A stretch of 64,000 nucleotides of DNA from JABMOV01 sp964344305 (GCA_964344305.1 CAYFMT010000001.1:1-64000), one strand, 5' to 3'; counted from the stretch's first letter, positions 43,307-53,633 are shown. Translations and numbers: made by a program. The notes: generated by a model from the letters alone, not told the origin.

Positions 43307-44580
43307 CAGGTTAACTCCAATCCCTGCAATTGAGAATAATCTGATAGCAGTTCAGCAAGCCGTTTTGTAAATCGTGCTGCCTGTGCCCCATCAATTACCC
43401 GATGATCATATGAAAGGGTGAAAGGTAAAATTGTCCGCGGAACAAAATTACCATCCTGATACACCGGTGTAACCCTAGAACGCGAAACACCAAGAATGGC
43501 TACTTCCGGTGGGTTCACAATAGGGGTGAAACCGGTACCGCTAATGCCACCAAGGCTTGAGATGGTAAAACAGCCACCTTTCATGTCATCCGGAAGCAGT
43601 TTTTTCTCCCGGGATTTTTTACTTATATAGACCAGCTCCTCAGACAGGGCAGCAAATCCCTTTTTATCCACATCGTGAATGACAGGAACAACCAGTCCAT
43701 TTGGCGTATCCACAGCAACACCGATATGGTAATATTTTTTGTACACGAGTTGCTGGCCTGTGTGGTCAAGCGATGCATTGAATTCGGGCATTTCCTTCAA
43801 CACCTGGATCGATGCTTTCATTAAGAACGGAAGGAAGGTGATCCGTACTTTTTCGTTTTCATTCAATGCTTTTAGGGATTTTCTAGACATGTCCAGGTCT
43901 GTTATGTCCGCTTCATCAAACTGTGTCACGTGCGGAATGGTTTGCCATGCCTGTTGAAGTCTCTCTCCTGTAATGCGCTTTATTTTTGACAGTGCCACAG
44001 ACTCGATCTCTCCCCATTGAGAAAAATCAACAGGGGGAAGGGTTGGAGCTGACGTTGCACCAGTTGGTCCGCTGGAAAGAATGGATTTGATATGGGTTTG
44101 GACGTCTTCTTTTGTGATCCTTCCTTTTGCTCCTGATCCCTCGATGTGGGCAAGGTTTGCGCCCAATTCCCTGGCGAATCGCCTGACAGATGGACTCGCA
44201 AGGGGTTTTTTACCTGGTGTTGTTGGTGCCTGTTGAGGTGGCCTTGGTTCAGACTTCTCTATTGGTTCTTCTTCAGGTGTTGGCGGGTCCTGTTTTACCG
44301 ACGTCTCCTCTGGCGCTGGTTCCTCGTTTACCTTTTCTTCATTGCCCGTATCAACCTTTATGAGCGTCGCGCCTGGACCAATTTCATCACCGGTCTTTAC
44401 CAAAACATCTGTCACCTTTCCTGAATCTGTGGTAGGTATTTCCATGGATGCTTTGTCTGATTCCAGTATGATAATGGAATCATCGGTATTAATGGTGTCC
44501 CCGGCTTTCACAAGGACTTCACTCACTTCAACAGATTCAATGCCTTCACCCAAATCGGGTAGTATGATATCTTTAATCAT
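43306..44580 (-). CDS. aceF: Pyruvate dehydrogenase E2 (dihydrolipoyl acetyltransferase)
   Basis: 424 residues. One N-terminal lipoyl domain with the lipoylated Lys in ILESDKASMEIP (E. coli has three such domains), a Glu/Pro-rich linker (about 80-125), a peripheral-subunit-binding domain (ASPSVRRFARELGANLAHIE, then AKGRITKEDV), and a C-terminal catalytic domain with DHRVIDGAQAARF. It transfers the acetyl group to CoA and forms the core of the complex. It lies 12 bases after aceE and joins lpd directly. Confidence 0.97.
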   Translation of the reverse strand: MIKDIILPDLGEGIESVEVSEVLVKAGDTINTDDSIIILESDKASMEIPTTDSGKVTDVLVKTGDEIGPGATLIKVDTGNEEKVNEEPAPEETSVKQDPPTPEEEPIEKSEPRPPQQAPTTPGKKPLASPSVRRFARELGANLAHIEGSGAKGRITKEDVQTHIKSILSSGPTGATSAPTLPPVDFSQWGEIESVALSKIKRITGERLQQAWQTIPHVTQFDEADITDLDMSRKSLKALNENEKVRITFLPFLMKASIQVLKEMPEFNASLDHTGQQLVYKKYYHIGVAVDTPNGLVVPVIHDVDKKGFAALSEELVYISKKSREKKLLPDDMKGGCFTISSLGGISGTGFTPIVNPPEVAILGVSRSRVTPVYQDGNFVPRTILPFTLSYDHRVIDGAQAARFTKRLAELLSDYSQLQGLELT

Positions 44581-44592
44581 GATGGTTGCTTT

Positions 44593-47262
44593 CTAGACTG
44601 TTAACGGGCTTGGTTTTTCGGGATCCAACCCATATGTCTTCATTGCTTTGGTTACTCTGGTTGGTTCGATCTGGCCCTCTTCCGCCAGGCTGTTCAATGC
44701 TGCGAGAACGATATACTCCCGGCTGACTTCGAAAAAGTCTCGAAGCTCCTTTCGAGCTTCGCTTCTTCCAAAACCATCTGTCCCAAGCGCGGTGAAATTA
44801 TGCTGCACAAACGGGGCTATCTGTTCTGCCACCAGTTTTACGTAGTCAGAGACAGCAATGACAGGACCGCGATTAAATTCCAGACATTTCGTTACGTACG
44901 GCATCTCGTATTCTTCGTCTGGATGAAGGATATTCCATCTTTTCTTCTCTTCCCCGTCTTTCCTGAGTTCGCTAAAACTGGTAACGCTCCATACATCGGT
45001 GTCTACGTTCCATTCTTTTTCTAGAATCTCTGCTGCGGCCAGGACTTCATTTAAGATGGGACCGCTGCCAAGGAGCTGGACCCTGGGGTTGTGTTTAACC
45101 TCTCCCTCTCGAAGTTTGTACATCCCGCGTATGATGCTTTCTTCAATACCGCCTGGCATGGCTGGCTGAGTATAGTTTTCATTGTACAGTGTGATATAGT
45201 AGATGATATCCTCGTCCTTTTCTATCATGGCTTCAAGGCCGTCCTGGATGATAACGGCCATTTCATAGGCAAATGCAGGGTCGTAGGCTCGGATGTTCGG
45301 GACCACAGACGCTGCAAGATGGCTATGCCCATCCTGATGTTGAAGGCCTTCGCCGGCCAGCGTTGTTCTGCCTGCAGTCGCCCCCAGAAGGAATCCCCGG
45401 GTTCGCATATCCGCTGCCGCCCAGATGGAGTCCCCCACGCGCTGGAATCCAAACATGGAATAATAGATATAAAACGGGATCATGTGTTTGCCGTGTGTGC
45501 TGTAGGACATCCCTGCGGCAATAAACGAGGAAATGGCTCCTGCTTCAGTAATGCCCTCTTCCAGAATCTGGCCATTTACTGCTTCCTTGTAGTAGAGAAA
45601 CTGGTCAGAATCTACCGGGTCATATATCTGTCCATTATGGCTGTATATACCAAGCTGCCTGAACAAGGGATCAATACCAAAGGTTCTTGCTTCATCCGGA
45701 ATGATAGGAACAATCTTCTTTCCAATCTCCTTGTTCTTTGCCAGGAGGGTCAGGCAGCGAACAAATGCCATGGTTGTAGAAATCTCTCTGTCGCCTGAGC
45801 CTGTGATAAATTCATCAAAGAACGACAGCTCTGGCGCCGGAATCGGTTCTATATCATGCTTTCTCGCAGGAAGAGACCCGCCCAGCTCTTTTTTTCTTTC
45901 AAGCAGATACTGGATTTCATCGCTGTCTTCCGGTGGTCTATAAAATGTGGTTGTTTTTGTTATCTCATCAGTAAATGGAATGTCAAACCGTGATCGGAAT
46001 TGAAGCAGCTCATCCTCATTCAGTTTTTTCTGAGAATGGGTAATGTTTCTGCCTTCACCAGCTTCACCGAGACCATATCCTTTGATGGTTCTTGCAAGGA
46101 TAACGGTAGGCTGGTCCTTATGGTTGACTGCTTCGTGGTAAGCAGCATAGACCTTTGCCGGGTCATGTCCGCCAACCTTTAGCTTCCACAACTCATCGTC
46201 TGTTAAGTGCTCTACCATCTTGGCAAGCTCTGGGTCTTTTCCCCAGAAATGCTCTCGTATATAAGCCCCTCCCTCCACAACATATTTCAAGAGGTCGCCA
46301 TCTACCACTTCTTCCATTCGCTGCGCTAGCTTACTTGATTTGTCTTTTGCAAGAAGCGCATCCCAATCAGAGCCCCAGATCACCTTGATGACATTCCATC
46401 CCGCACCGCGGAAAGCGCCTTCTAGCTCCTGAATGACTTTGCTGTTCCCTCGAACAGGTCCATCCAGCCTCTGTAAGTTGCAATTCACCACGAATATAAG
46501 GTTATCCAGCTTCTCTCTTGAGGCCAGGGTTATGGCTCCCAGGGATTCCGGTTCGTCCATTTCGCCATCACCCAAAAACGCCCAAACCTTTCGATCTGTG
46601 TCTTCAAGAAACCCTCTATCATTCATGTATCGCATAAACCGGGCCTGATAGATCGCCATGAGCGGTCCAAGCCCCATGGATACGGTGGCGAACTGCCAAA
46701 AATCCGGCATGAGGTACGGGTGCGGGTAGGAGCTAAGCCCGCCATCTTTGGCGCGTTCACGTCGGAAGTTGGTAAGTTTCTTTTCGTCCAGACGACCCTC
46801 CAGAAAGGCCCGTGCATACATGCCCGGCGATGAATGTCCCTGGAAAAACACAAGATCCCCGCCTGATGGGTGGTCGTGCCCCCTGAGAAAATGATTTTGT
46901 GCCACTTCAACCAGGGTCGCTGAAGATGCAAACGTAGAAATGTGTCCACCAATCCCGGGGCTTTCCTTGTTGGCGCGAACCACCATTGCCATGGCGTTCC
47001 ACCGGATAAGGGACTTGATTCGTCTCTCTATCTCTCTGTTTCCGGGATAGGGCGCCTGTTGGTGTGGCGGGATGGTGTTTTGAAAGGCCGTGTGGGCGCT
47101 GTAAGGCATTCGAACGCCATTCCTGCGTGCAAGATCTGTGAGTTTTTCAATAAGAAAATGAGCTCTCTCTGTTCCTCCTGACTCCAGAACAGATTGCATA
47201 GACTCGAGCCATTCCCGTGTTTCTTCCGGATCCGTGTCCGGTATAAATGGTTTTTGATTCAT
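44593..47262 (-). CDS. aceE: Pyruvate dehydrogenase E1, homodimeric type
   Basis: 889 residues, like E. coli AceE (887). The thiamine diphosphate motif is in FLGDGEMDEPESLGAITLA ... NLIFVVNCNLQRLDGPVRGN. Other signatures: RGHDHPSGGDLVFFQGHSSPG near residue 135 and TTLAGEGLQHQDGHSHLAAS near residue 625. It decarboxylates pyruvate and passes the acetyl group to the lipoyl arm of E2. First gene of aceE-aceF-lpd-methyltransferase. The 195-base region upstream holds a hairpin at 47420-47447 and A/T-rich sequence; I see no convincing promoter there. Confidence 0.98.
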   Translation of the reverse strand: MNQKPFIPDTDPEETREWLESMQSVLESGGTERAHFLIEKLTDLARRNGVRMPYSAHTAFQNTIPPHQQAPYPGNREIERRIKSLIRWNAMAMVVRANKESPGIGGHISTFASSATLVEVAQNHFLRGHDHPSGGDLVFFQGHSSPGMYARAFLEGRLDEKKLTNFRRERAKDGGLSSYPHPYLMPDFWQFATVSMGLGPLMAIYQARFMRYMNDRGFLEDTDRKVWAFLGDGEMDEPESLGAITLASREKLDNLIFVVNCNLQRLDGPVRGNSKVIQELEGAFRGAGWNVIKVIWGSDWDALLAKDKSSKLAQRMEEVVDGDLLKYVVEGGAYIREHFWGKDPELAKMVEHLTDDELWKLKVGGHDPAKVYAAYHEAVNHKDQPTVILARTIKGYGLGEAGEGRNITHSQKKLNEDELLQFRSRFDIPFTDEITKTTTFYRPPEDSDEIQYLLERKKELGGSLPARKHDIEPIPAPELSFFDEFITGSGDREISTTMAFVRCLTLLAKNKEIGKKIVPIIPDEARTFGIDPLFRQLGIYSHNGQIYDPVDSDQFLYYKEAVNGQILEEGITEAGAISSFIAAGMSYSTHGKHMIPFYIYYSMFGFQRVGDSIWAAADMRTRGFLLGATAGRTTLAGEGLQHQDGHSHLAASVVPNIRAYDPAFAYEMAVIIQDGLEAMIEKDEDIIYYITLYNENYTQPAMPGGIEESIIRGMYKLREGEVKHNPRVQLLGSGPILNEVLAAAEILEKEWNVDTDVWSVTSFSELRKDGEEKKRWNILHPDEEYEMPYVTKCLEFNRGPVIAVSDYVKLVAEQIAPFVQHNFTALGTDGFGRSEARKELRDFFEVSREYIVLAALNSLAEEGQIEPTRVTKAMKTYGLDPEKPSPLTV

Positions 47263-47419
47263 AGAATCCCTACAAGGAAATTGTTTTTATGAAAAGTTTT
47301 AAACAGAAAAATTACTAATAATCCAAGAGGGCACGATAGAAAAATCGTATTTTGTTCGATGTAAAACGTTATAAATAAAAGACTTTTTTGTCCTCTTTGT
47401 GCTGTGGTGTCCGCGAGCA

Positions 47420-47447
47420 CAGTCCCGACGGTTTCATGTCGGGACTG
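47420..47447 (-). terminator. Terminator-like hairpin after the DHOD-like gene
   Basis: CAGTCCCGAC and GTCGGGACTG, 10-bp stem with an 8-base loop, 9 bases after the stop at 47457. No T tract follows on the minus strand. It uses the same GTCCCGAC stem core as the hairpins at 11282 and 28851. Confidence 0.5.
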
Positions 47448-47456
47448 TTAAATGTT

Positions 47457-48455
47457 CTATGTTGTGATCTGATATTCCTGAAGCATTTTAATATAATTTG
47501 CACGCATAAAGGCGCCCGGGTCCGGAACGTTTTGCATGCTCATGGATCCCCTCATTTGAGACAGGCTCTCGTACTCGTGTTCTTCAAGCCATGTTTCCAG
47601 ATCTGCTGTTATTTTTTTGATGTGTCCGGGTCCGAACTTGAGAAGCGATGATGCCATCATGGTCACATCGGCACCGGCCATGGTAAGTTTCAACACATCC
47701 TCAGCCGCGTGTACGCCTGACGTTGCTGCCAATGACATGTTTACCTGCCCCCGCAGGACCGCTATCCATCGTAATGGCAGCAATACTTCATCGGATGTGC
47801 TTAAATGCAAACGAGAGGTAACCTCAAGGTTTTCCAGGTCAATGTCTGGTTGATAAAAACGGTTGAACATGACCAGCGCGTCTGCTCCTGCCTGTTCCAT
47901 TCTTCTGGCAAAGGAAGGTAGTGCGCTAAAATAATGCCCAAGTTTCACAGACACGGGTATGTTCACTTTTGATTTTACCGAAGACAGAATGTCCAGGTGT
48001 GTCTGCTTAACGTGTGCCCCTGTTTCGTCCACATCCGTTGGCAGGTGATACACATTTAATTCAATAGCGTTCGCGCCGGCTTCTTCCATGAGTCGTGCTT
48101 TTTCGATCCAGCCGCCTTCAGAAACACCATTTAGACTGCCGATAATGGGAATATCCACAGCTTCTTTCAGGGCTCTTAGCTGCTTCAGGTATTCTTCCGG
48201 GCCTTCGGTAAAATCGTGATGATCTGGAAAATAGGATAAGGATTCTGCAAAACTGTTACTGCCGTGGCTTAGGTAGTGCTCCAGCTCGCTGTCTTCGTGG
48301 TAAACCTCTTCCTCAAAAAGAGAGTACATCACTATCGCCGGGGCGCCTGCATCTTCAAGCTGTTTTACAGTGTCCACATTTCGTGACAATGGAGAGGCAG
48401 AAACCACCAGAGGATTTTTAAGATCAATACCCATATATGTCGTATTCAATTTCAT
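47457..48455 (-). CDS. Dihydroorotate dehydrogenase-like protein (PFOR-linked)
   Basis: 332 residues, TIM barrel with FMN-type motifs (NPLVVSASPLSRN, ANAIELNVYHLPTDV, IPVSVKLGHY, SLAATSGVHAAEDVLKLTMA). It belongs to the DHOD-like group that often follows nifJ in bacteria; here it starts 9 bases after the nifJ stop. Because of that pairing it more likely helps electron transfer or an unknown flavin reaction linked to PFOR than pyrimidine synthesis. Several residues of true PyrD, such as the catalytic Cys/Ser loop, are not obvious. Confidence 0.88.
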   Translation of the reverse strand: MKLNTTYMGIDLKNPLVVSASPLSRNVDTVKQLEDAGAPAIVMYSLFEEEVYHEDSELEHYLSHGSNSFAESLSYFPDHHDFTEGPEEYLKQLRALKEAVDIPIIGSLNGVSEGGWIEKARLMEEAGANAIELNVYHLPTDVDETGAHVKQTHLDILSSVKSKVNIPVSVKLGHYFSALPSFARRMEQAGADALVMFNRFYQPDIDLENLEVTSRLHLSTSDEVLLPLRWIAVLRGQVNMSLAATSGVHAAEDVLKLTMAGADVTMMASSLLKFGPGHIKKITADLETWLEEHEYESLSQMRGSMSMQNVPDPGAFMRANYIKMLQEYQITT

Positions 48456-48464
48456 TGGGGCCTC

Positions 48465-51400
48465 CTACTCTGCGCTGTGTGCCGGTTCTAGCCGGGCAAG
48501 TTTTTGGTAATAGTCATACTGATCCTTGGCGTGCACATCGGCTTTGTCCAGAAGTTCTTTTGCGCGATCGGGCATGCTTTTTGTCAGCATCTTAAACCTG
48601 TTTTCCCTGTAGATATATTCTTTGATATGCAGTGTGGGCGGTTTTGAATCCAGCGAGAGCGGGTTCTTGCCTTTTTCCTGCAATTCAGGGTTATACCTAA
48701 AGAGTGGCCAGTGTCCACTGTCCACAGCAAGCTTGTGTTGATCCATGCCCTTTTGCATATTGATTCCATGGGCAATACAATGACTGTAGGCAATGATAAT
48801 GGAAACGCCAGGATATGCTTCTGCTTCCATGAAGGCTTTCACTGTTTGTGCATCGCTGGCGCCCATGGCCACCTTGGCAACATATACATTGCCATAACTC
48901 ATGGCTATCATGCCCAGATCCTTCTTGCCGATTTCTTTTCCGGAAGAAGCAAACTTGGCAACAGCGCCTATTGGCGTCGCCTTGGATGCCTGTCCGCCTG
49001 TGTTGGAGTATACTTCCGTGTCCAACACAAGGATATTCACATCTTTACCAGAAGCCAAAACATGATCCAGCCCACCAAAACCAATGTCGTAGGCCCATCC
49101 ATCACCACCCATTATCCAAACACTCTTCTTCACCAGATTGTCTGAAATTGTCAGGAGGCGCTTTGCCTCAGGTGATTTCACGTTCTTGAGGGCTTTATTC
49201 ATGTCTTCAACCCGCTGGCGTTGCTCAAAAATTCCCGGTTCATCAAACTGATCTGCTGCAATGATGTCACCTGCAAGGTCGGTCCCAATTTCCTTTTCCA
49301 GGGATTGAACCAGCTCAACGGCATGTTCGCGGTGTTTATCGATGGTGAGCCTGAACCCAAGACCAAACTCTGCATTGTCTTCGAACAGAGAATTGGACCA
49401 GGTAGGGCCGCGACCCTCCAGGTTTTTCGCCCATGGGGTTGTTGGCAGGTTTCCGCCATAGATTGAAGAACACCCTGTGGCGTTTGCAATGATCATTCTG
49501 TCGCCAAAAAGCTGTGAAGCAAGTTTAACATACGGCGTTTCTCCACAACCGGAACAGGCGCCGGAGAATTCAAACAATGGTTCCAGTATCTGTGAACCTT
49601 TTACCGTTCCCTGCTTCACTTTCGAACGATCCGTCTCTGGAAGATCCAGGAAAAATTCCCAGTTTGCCTTTTCAGACTCCCGTAAAGGCGGCTGAAATTC
49701 CATATTAATGGCTTTTCGGCTTACATTTGACTTGTCCTTGACGGGACAGGCTTCAACGCAGATGGCACATCCCGTACAATCCTCCGGGGCAACCTGTAGC
49801 GTGTATACATCCGTGTCTTCCCATTCTCTACCTTTGGGCTTCACAGACTTAAATGATTCTGGTGCATTGTCCAGCAATCCGCCATCATACACCTTGGGCC
49901 GAATGACACCGTGAGGACAAACCAGCGCACATTTATTGCACTGGATACAAATGTCGGCATTCCACACCGGAATTTCTGCTGATATGTTTCGTTTTTCCCA
50001 TTGGGTTGTGTCCGTTGGCCATGTGCCATCTTTTGGCATGGCGCTAACAGGAAGATCATCGCCCAGCCCGGCAATCATAACCGACGTGACGTTTTTTACA
50101 AACTCCGGGGCATGATCGGGAATCAGGTTGCCGTTTATTTCTGTTCCGGTTGCAATGTCAGGCACATCAATTTCATGAAGGTTTGCCAGCGTCTGATCAA
50201 CGGCATGGAAATTCTTCTTAACAACTTCTTCACCTTTGGCCCCATAGGTTTTCTCAATGGCATACTTGATTTTTCCTATGGCCTCTTCTCTTGGTAAAAT
50301 ACCTGAGATTGCAAAGAAGCATGTTTGCATGATCGTGTTGATGCGACGGCCCATTCCCGTTTCCTGTGCCACGTTCAATGCGTTTATATTGTACAGTTTT
50401 ACTTTTTTGTCCAAAATCTGTTTTTGGACTTTCCTTGGCAATTGTCCCCAAACCTCATCTTTGGAGAAAGGACTGTTTAACAAGAAGGTGCCACCTGGAA
50501 CAACATGTTTAAGAATATCAACGGTGTGTAGGAATTCATAATTATGACACGCCACAAAATGTGCATGACGAATCAGGTAGGTGGATTGAATGTCCTCATC
50601 GCCGAACCGCAGGTGAGAGATGGTCATGCTACCCGACTTCTTTGAGTCATAGACAAAGTATCCCTGGGCGTAGTTTTCTGTTTCTTCTCCAATGATCTTG
50701 ATGGAGTTTTTATTGGCGCCCACCGTACCGTCTGCTCCCAGACCAAAGAACATGCCTCGGAAAATGTTGTCACCTTTTGTGGTATAGTTCCAGTCGAACT
50801 CAAGGCTGGTATTGGTGACATCATCCTGGATGCCAATGGTGAAATGATTTTTGGGCGTTTCTTTTGAAAGTTCATCAAAGACGCCCTTAATCATGCCCGG
50901 TGTAAACTCTTTTGACGATAGCCCATATCGACCACCAACCACTGAGGGTGCCGATCCGTCCTGAATGCTTTCTGCAAAGGCGGTTACAACATCCTGGTAA
51001 AGCGGCTCACCAATAGCTCCCGGCTCCTTCGTTCTGTCAAGGACAGCTATTTTCTTTGTGGATTTTGGAAGAGCGTTAAGGAAATGTTCGATTGAAAACG
51101 GACGGTACAATCGTACCTTGATCATTCCAACTTTTTCACCCTGATCCACAAGGTGCTTAACGGTTTCATCCGCTGCCTCTGCGCCGGATCCCATTAAAAT
51201 AATAATTCTTTCTGCCTCCGGGTGTCCTTCATAGTCAAACAGGTGGTATTGTCGTCCAACCAGTTGTGCAAATTCATCCATGGTTTCCTGGACGGTTTCT
51301 GCCGTGGCATCGTAAAAGGGGTTGCAGGCTTCTCTGGATTGGAAAAATGTGTCTGGATTTTGTGCGGTTCCGCGCAGGACAGGGTCGTTTGGGTTCAAAC

Positions 51401-52019
51401 CGCGTTTCCGGTGTGCAAAGACCAGATCATCATGAATCATGGCTTTTATGTCGCCTATGGAAAGTTGCTCAATTTTCATGACTTCGTGCGAGGTTCTAAA
51501 CCCATCAAAAAAGTGTAAAAATGGAATGCGGCTTTTCAATGTGGCTGCCTGAGAAATGAGGGCAAAGTCCATTACCTCTTGAACTGAGTTGGATGCCAGA
51601 AGGGCCCACCCGGTGGAACGCGTGGACATTACATCGCTGTGATCGCCAAAGATGGACAGCGCATGAGTGGCCAGGGTTCTTGCAGAAACATGGAAAACGG
51701 TAGGGGTTAATTCACCGGCAATTTTGTACATGTTCGGTATCATTAGAAGCAATCCCTGGGATGCTGTGAACGTAGTGGTGAGAGCTCCGGTTTGTAGAGC
51801 ACCGTGTACCGCACCGGCAGCGCCGCCCTCACTCTGCATTTCTATTACAGATGGAACTGTACCCCAGATATTTTTTTCGCCCATGGCTGACCACTGGTCA
51901 GACTGTTCTCCCATGGGGGATGAAGGGGTAATGGGGTAAATGGCAATAACTTCGTTTGTTTTATGAGCGATATAAGCGGCGGCTTCGTTGCCGTCAATCG
52001 TAACCATTTTTCTGGACAT
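48465..52019 (-). CDS. nifJ: Pyruvate:ferredoxin (flavodoxin) oxidoreductase
   Basis: 1184 residues, the one-chain form. Order: N-terminal pyrimidine-binding domain (AYIAHKTNEVIAIYPITPSSP), transketolase-C-like domain, gamma domain (FGLGADGTVGANKNSIKIIG), two ferredoxin-type 4Fe-4S sites (CIQCNKCALVCP and CTGCAICVEACP), and a C-terminal thiamine domain (ACSGCGETPY, ANATGCSSIYGG). It oxidises pyruvate to acetyl-CoA and CO2 and reduces ferredoxin or flavodoxin, reversibly, and is usually oxygen-sensitive. A strong ribosome site GGAGG lies 8 bases before the ATG. With the PDH operon next to it, the cell can oxidise pyruvate with either acceptor. Confidence 0.98.
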   Translation of the reverse strand: MSRKMVTIDGNEAAAYIAHKTNEVIAIYPITPSSPMGEQSDQWSAMGEKNIWGTVPSVIEMQSEGGAAGAVHGALQTGALTTTFTASQGLLLMIPNMYKIAGELTPTVFHVSARTLATHALSIFGDHSDVMSTRSTGWALLASNSVQEVMDFALISQAATLKSRIPFLHFFDGFRTSHEVMKIEQLSIGDIKAMIHDDLVFAHRKRGLNPNDPVLRGTAQNPDTFFQSREACNPFYDATAETVQETMDEFAQLVGRQYHLFDYEGHPEAERIIILMGSGAEAADETVKHLVDQGEKVGMIKVRLYRPFSIEHFLNALPKSTKKIAVLDRTKEPGAIGEPLYQDVVTAFAESIQDGSAPSVVGGRYGLSSKEFTPGMIKGVFDELSKETPKNHFTIGIQDDVTNTSLEFDWNYTTKGDNIFRGMFFGLGADGTVGANKNSIKIIGEETENYAQGYFVYDSKKSGSMTISHLRFGDEDIQSTYLIRHAHFVACHNYEFLHTVDILKHVVPGGTFLLNSPFSKDEVWGQLPRKVQKQILDKKVKLYNINALNVAQETGMGRRINTIMQTCFFAISGILPREEAIGKIKYAIEKTYGAKGEEVVKKNFHAVDQTLANLHEIDVPDIATGTEINGNLIPDHAPEFVKNVTSVMIAGLGDDLPVSAMPKDGTWPTDTTQWEKRNISAEIPVWNADICIQCNKCALVCPHGVIRPKVYDGGLLDNAPESFKSVKPKGREWEDTDVYTLQVAPEDCTGCAICVEACPVKDKSNVSRKAINMEFQPPLRESEKANWEFFLDLPETDRSKVKQGTVKGSQILEPLFEFSGACSGCGETPYVKLASQLFGDRMIIANATGCSSIYGGNLPTTPWAKNLEGRGPTWSNSLFEDNAEFGLGFRLTIDKHREHAVELVQSLEKEIGTDLAGDIIAADQFDEPGIFEQRQRVEDMNKALKNVKSPEAKRLLTISDNLVKKSVWIMGGDGWAYDIGFGGLDHVLASGKDVNILVLDTEVYSNTGGQASKATPIGAVAKFASSGKEIGKKDLGMIAMSYGNVYVAKVAMGASDAQTVKAFMEAEAYPGVSIIIAYSHCIAHGINMQKGMDQHKLAVDSGHWPLFRYNPELQEKGKNPLSLDSKPPTLHIKEYIYRENRFKMLTKSMPDRAKELLDKADVHAKDQYDYYQKLARLEPAHSAE

Positions 52020-52162
52020 GGTCGTGTCCTCCTCGTTTAATCTATAAAACTGTAAAAAAGACCAGACCAGAAATTACATAAAAAAGGATGCGAATATCCA
52101 ATTTGATTGTGTGTTTTCAGTTTGGTTGTTGTGTTAACGGTGGGTGCCGTCGCTCATCGTCT

Positions 52163-52214
52163 TCTGGTTACAACCCAGAGCACTGTAACCAGACGGATGG
52201 TGGCGGACAAGTTA
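52163..52214. repeat. Dispersed hairpin repeat, copy B
   Basis: Perfect inverted repeat TCTGGTTACA (52163-52172) and TGTAACCAGA (52184-52193) around ACCCAGAGCAC, followed by GGTGGCGGACAAGTTA. It shares CAGAGCACTGTAAC and GACAAGTTA with copy A at 1379-1430. It sits at the 3' end of the MATE gene and may help end its transcription, but its last bases include the MATE stop codon. Confidence 0.55.
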
Positions 52215-53633
52215 TACTTCTATTTCTTTCCAATCGCCCAGCTTTATCTTGCGAATCATTGCAAGGGCGAAAAGAACAATATACACCGCAAATGATATCC
52301 ATGCGCCCACAAACCCCGCCCCAAAAACAACGCCAAAAAAGTATGTTGCCGGCAAGAAGAATCCCCATACAAGAATGGATTCCACCAGGGCTGGGTAGGT
52401 TGTGTTGCCTGCGCCGGACAGGGCAAACCAAAGGGTCAATCCAAAGGCGTCCACAAACTGGACCAATCCTAAAATGCGCAGCCCTATTATTCCAACGCTG
52501 ATGATTTCTGGATCCTGTGTAAACACGGGTAATATTTTATGTGGAACGATCAAAAAGATGATACCGATGGACCCCATGACGATGACAGACCAGCGGAGGG
52601 CTTCGGTGATACTTTTCTCCGCGTACACCGGGTTTTTTTCACCGAGATATTTTCCTACCAGGGTCGCGCATCCCTGCCCAAATCCCATAGCAGGCATAAA
52701 CGATGCGTGCAGGATGGTAAACACGACTTGGGTCGCGGCCAGCTCGATCACGCCTATCATCCCAACAACTTTATAGAACGTTGAAAATCCGAACATGACA
52801 ATCATTTCCTGTGATCCCTGGGGGAGGGCCAATTTGATCTGTCTCCAGAGCATCTGCCTGTCAAATCGAAAGGTGAACACATGGTATCGTTTTCTAATCT
52901 CAGGTTTGATCAGATAAAAAGAATAATGCGCAGCCATCCATACTGATGCAGATACGGTGGCGAGAGCCGCCCCTTTCACGCCCAGTTCTGGAAATGGAAA
53001 CAGTGTCCACAGATTCCCCAGCCACCCCATGTTCCATGACTCCAGGGCCTGAGCCACTCCATCTCTTCCATAAATCAAGCCAGCATTTAAATAAATATTC
53101 AGCATGTTCGCCGTTATGGTAACGTTCATGTGGATTTTCGTTCGCTCTACGCCGGTATAAAATCCTTGATAGACAAACCCGATCATGGAAAAAATCACAC
53201 TGGCAAAGGCAATAGATGTGTACTCATTGCACAGGTGAATTACCGTAGTGTCTTCAAGAAAAAGGGGGACCAGTTTGTGGGCGTAAACATATCCCGCTAA
53301 AGAGACAGGTAACCCTATTACCAGGGCCAGCAAATGACCGTTGTGCATGGCCACACCGCATTCCTCGAATTTTTTCTGGCCCAACCGTCTTGAAGCCACT
53401 GTCTGTGTGGCTGTTCGTAGGCTTATAGCAAAACTCAGAATAGCCCAGACAAGCATAGCGCCCATCCCTGTAGCGGCAAGAGAAGCTGCTCCAAGGTGCC
53501 CAACCATGGCTACATCAGCAAGATTCATGAATGTCCTGCTTAGGTTGCTCATAATAACGGGGAAAGCCAAGGCGAGTATTTCCGTCGAGATATTTTTATC
53601 TTCGGCGCGGAAGAGATTTGGGAAGGTCTTCAT
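52212..53633 (-). CDS. MATE family efflux transporter
   Basis: 473 residues, twelve predicted membrane helices in two related halves. The start (EILALAFPVIMSNLSRTFMN) and GHLGAASLAATGMGAM are typical MATE sequence; the second half begins near ALPQGSQEMIVMFGF. MATE proteins export drugs or metabolites by sodium or proton antiport at the inner membrane. Its start overlaps the stop of the 98-residue unknown gene by four bases. Substrate unknown. Confidence 0.93.
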   Translation of the reverse strand: MKTFPNLFRAEDKNISTEILALAFPVIMSNLSRTFMNLADVAMVGHLGAASLAATGMGAMLVWAILSFAISLRTATQTVASRRLGQKKFEECGVAMHNGHLLALVIGLPVSLAGYVYAHKLVPLFLEDTTVIHLCNEYTSIAFASVIFSMIGFVYQGFYTGVERTKIHMNVTITANMLNIYLNAGLIYGRDGVAQALESWNMGWLGNLWTLFPFPELGVKGAALATVSASVWMAAHYSFYLIKPEIRKRYHVFTFRFDRQMLWRQIKLALPQGSQEMIVMFGFSTFYKVVGMIGVIELAATQVVFTILHASFMPAMGFGQGCATLVGKYLGEKNPVYAEKSITEALRWSVIVMGSIGIIFLIVPHKILPVFTQDPEIISVGIIGLRILGLVQFVDAFGLTLWFALSGAGNTTYPALVESILVWGFFLPATYFFGVVFGAGFVGAWISFAVYIVLFALAMIRKIKLGDWKEIEV

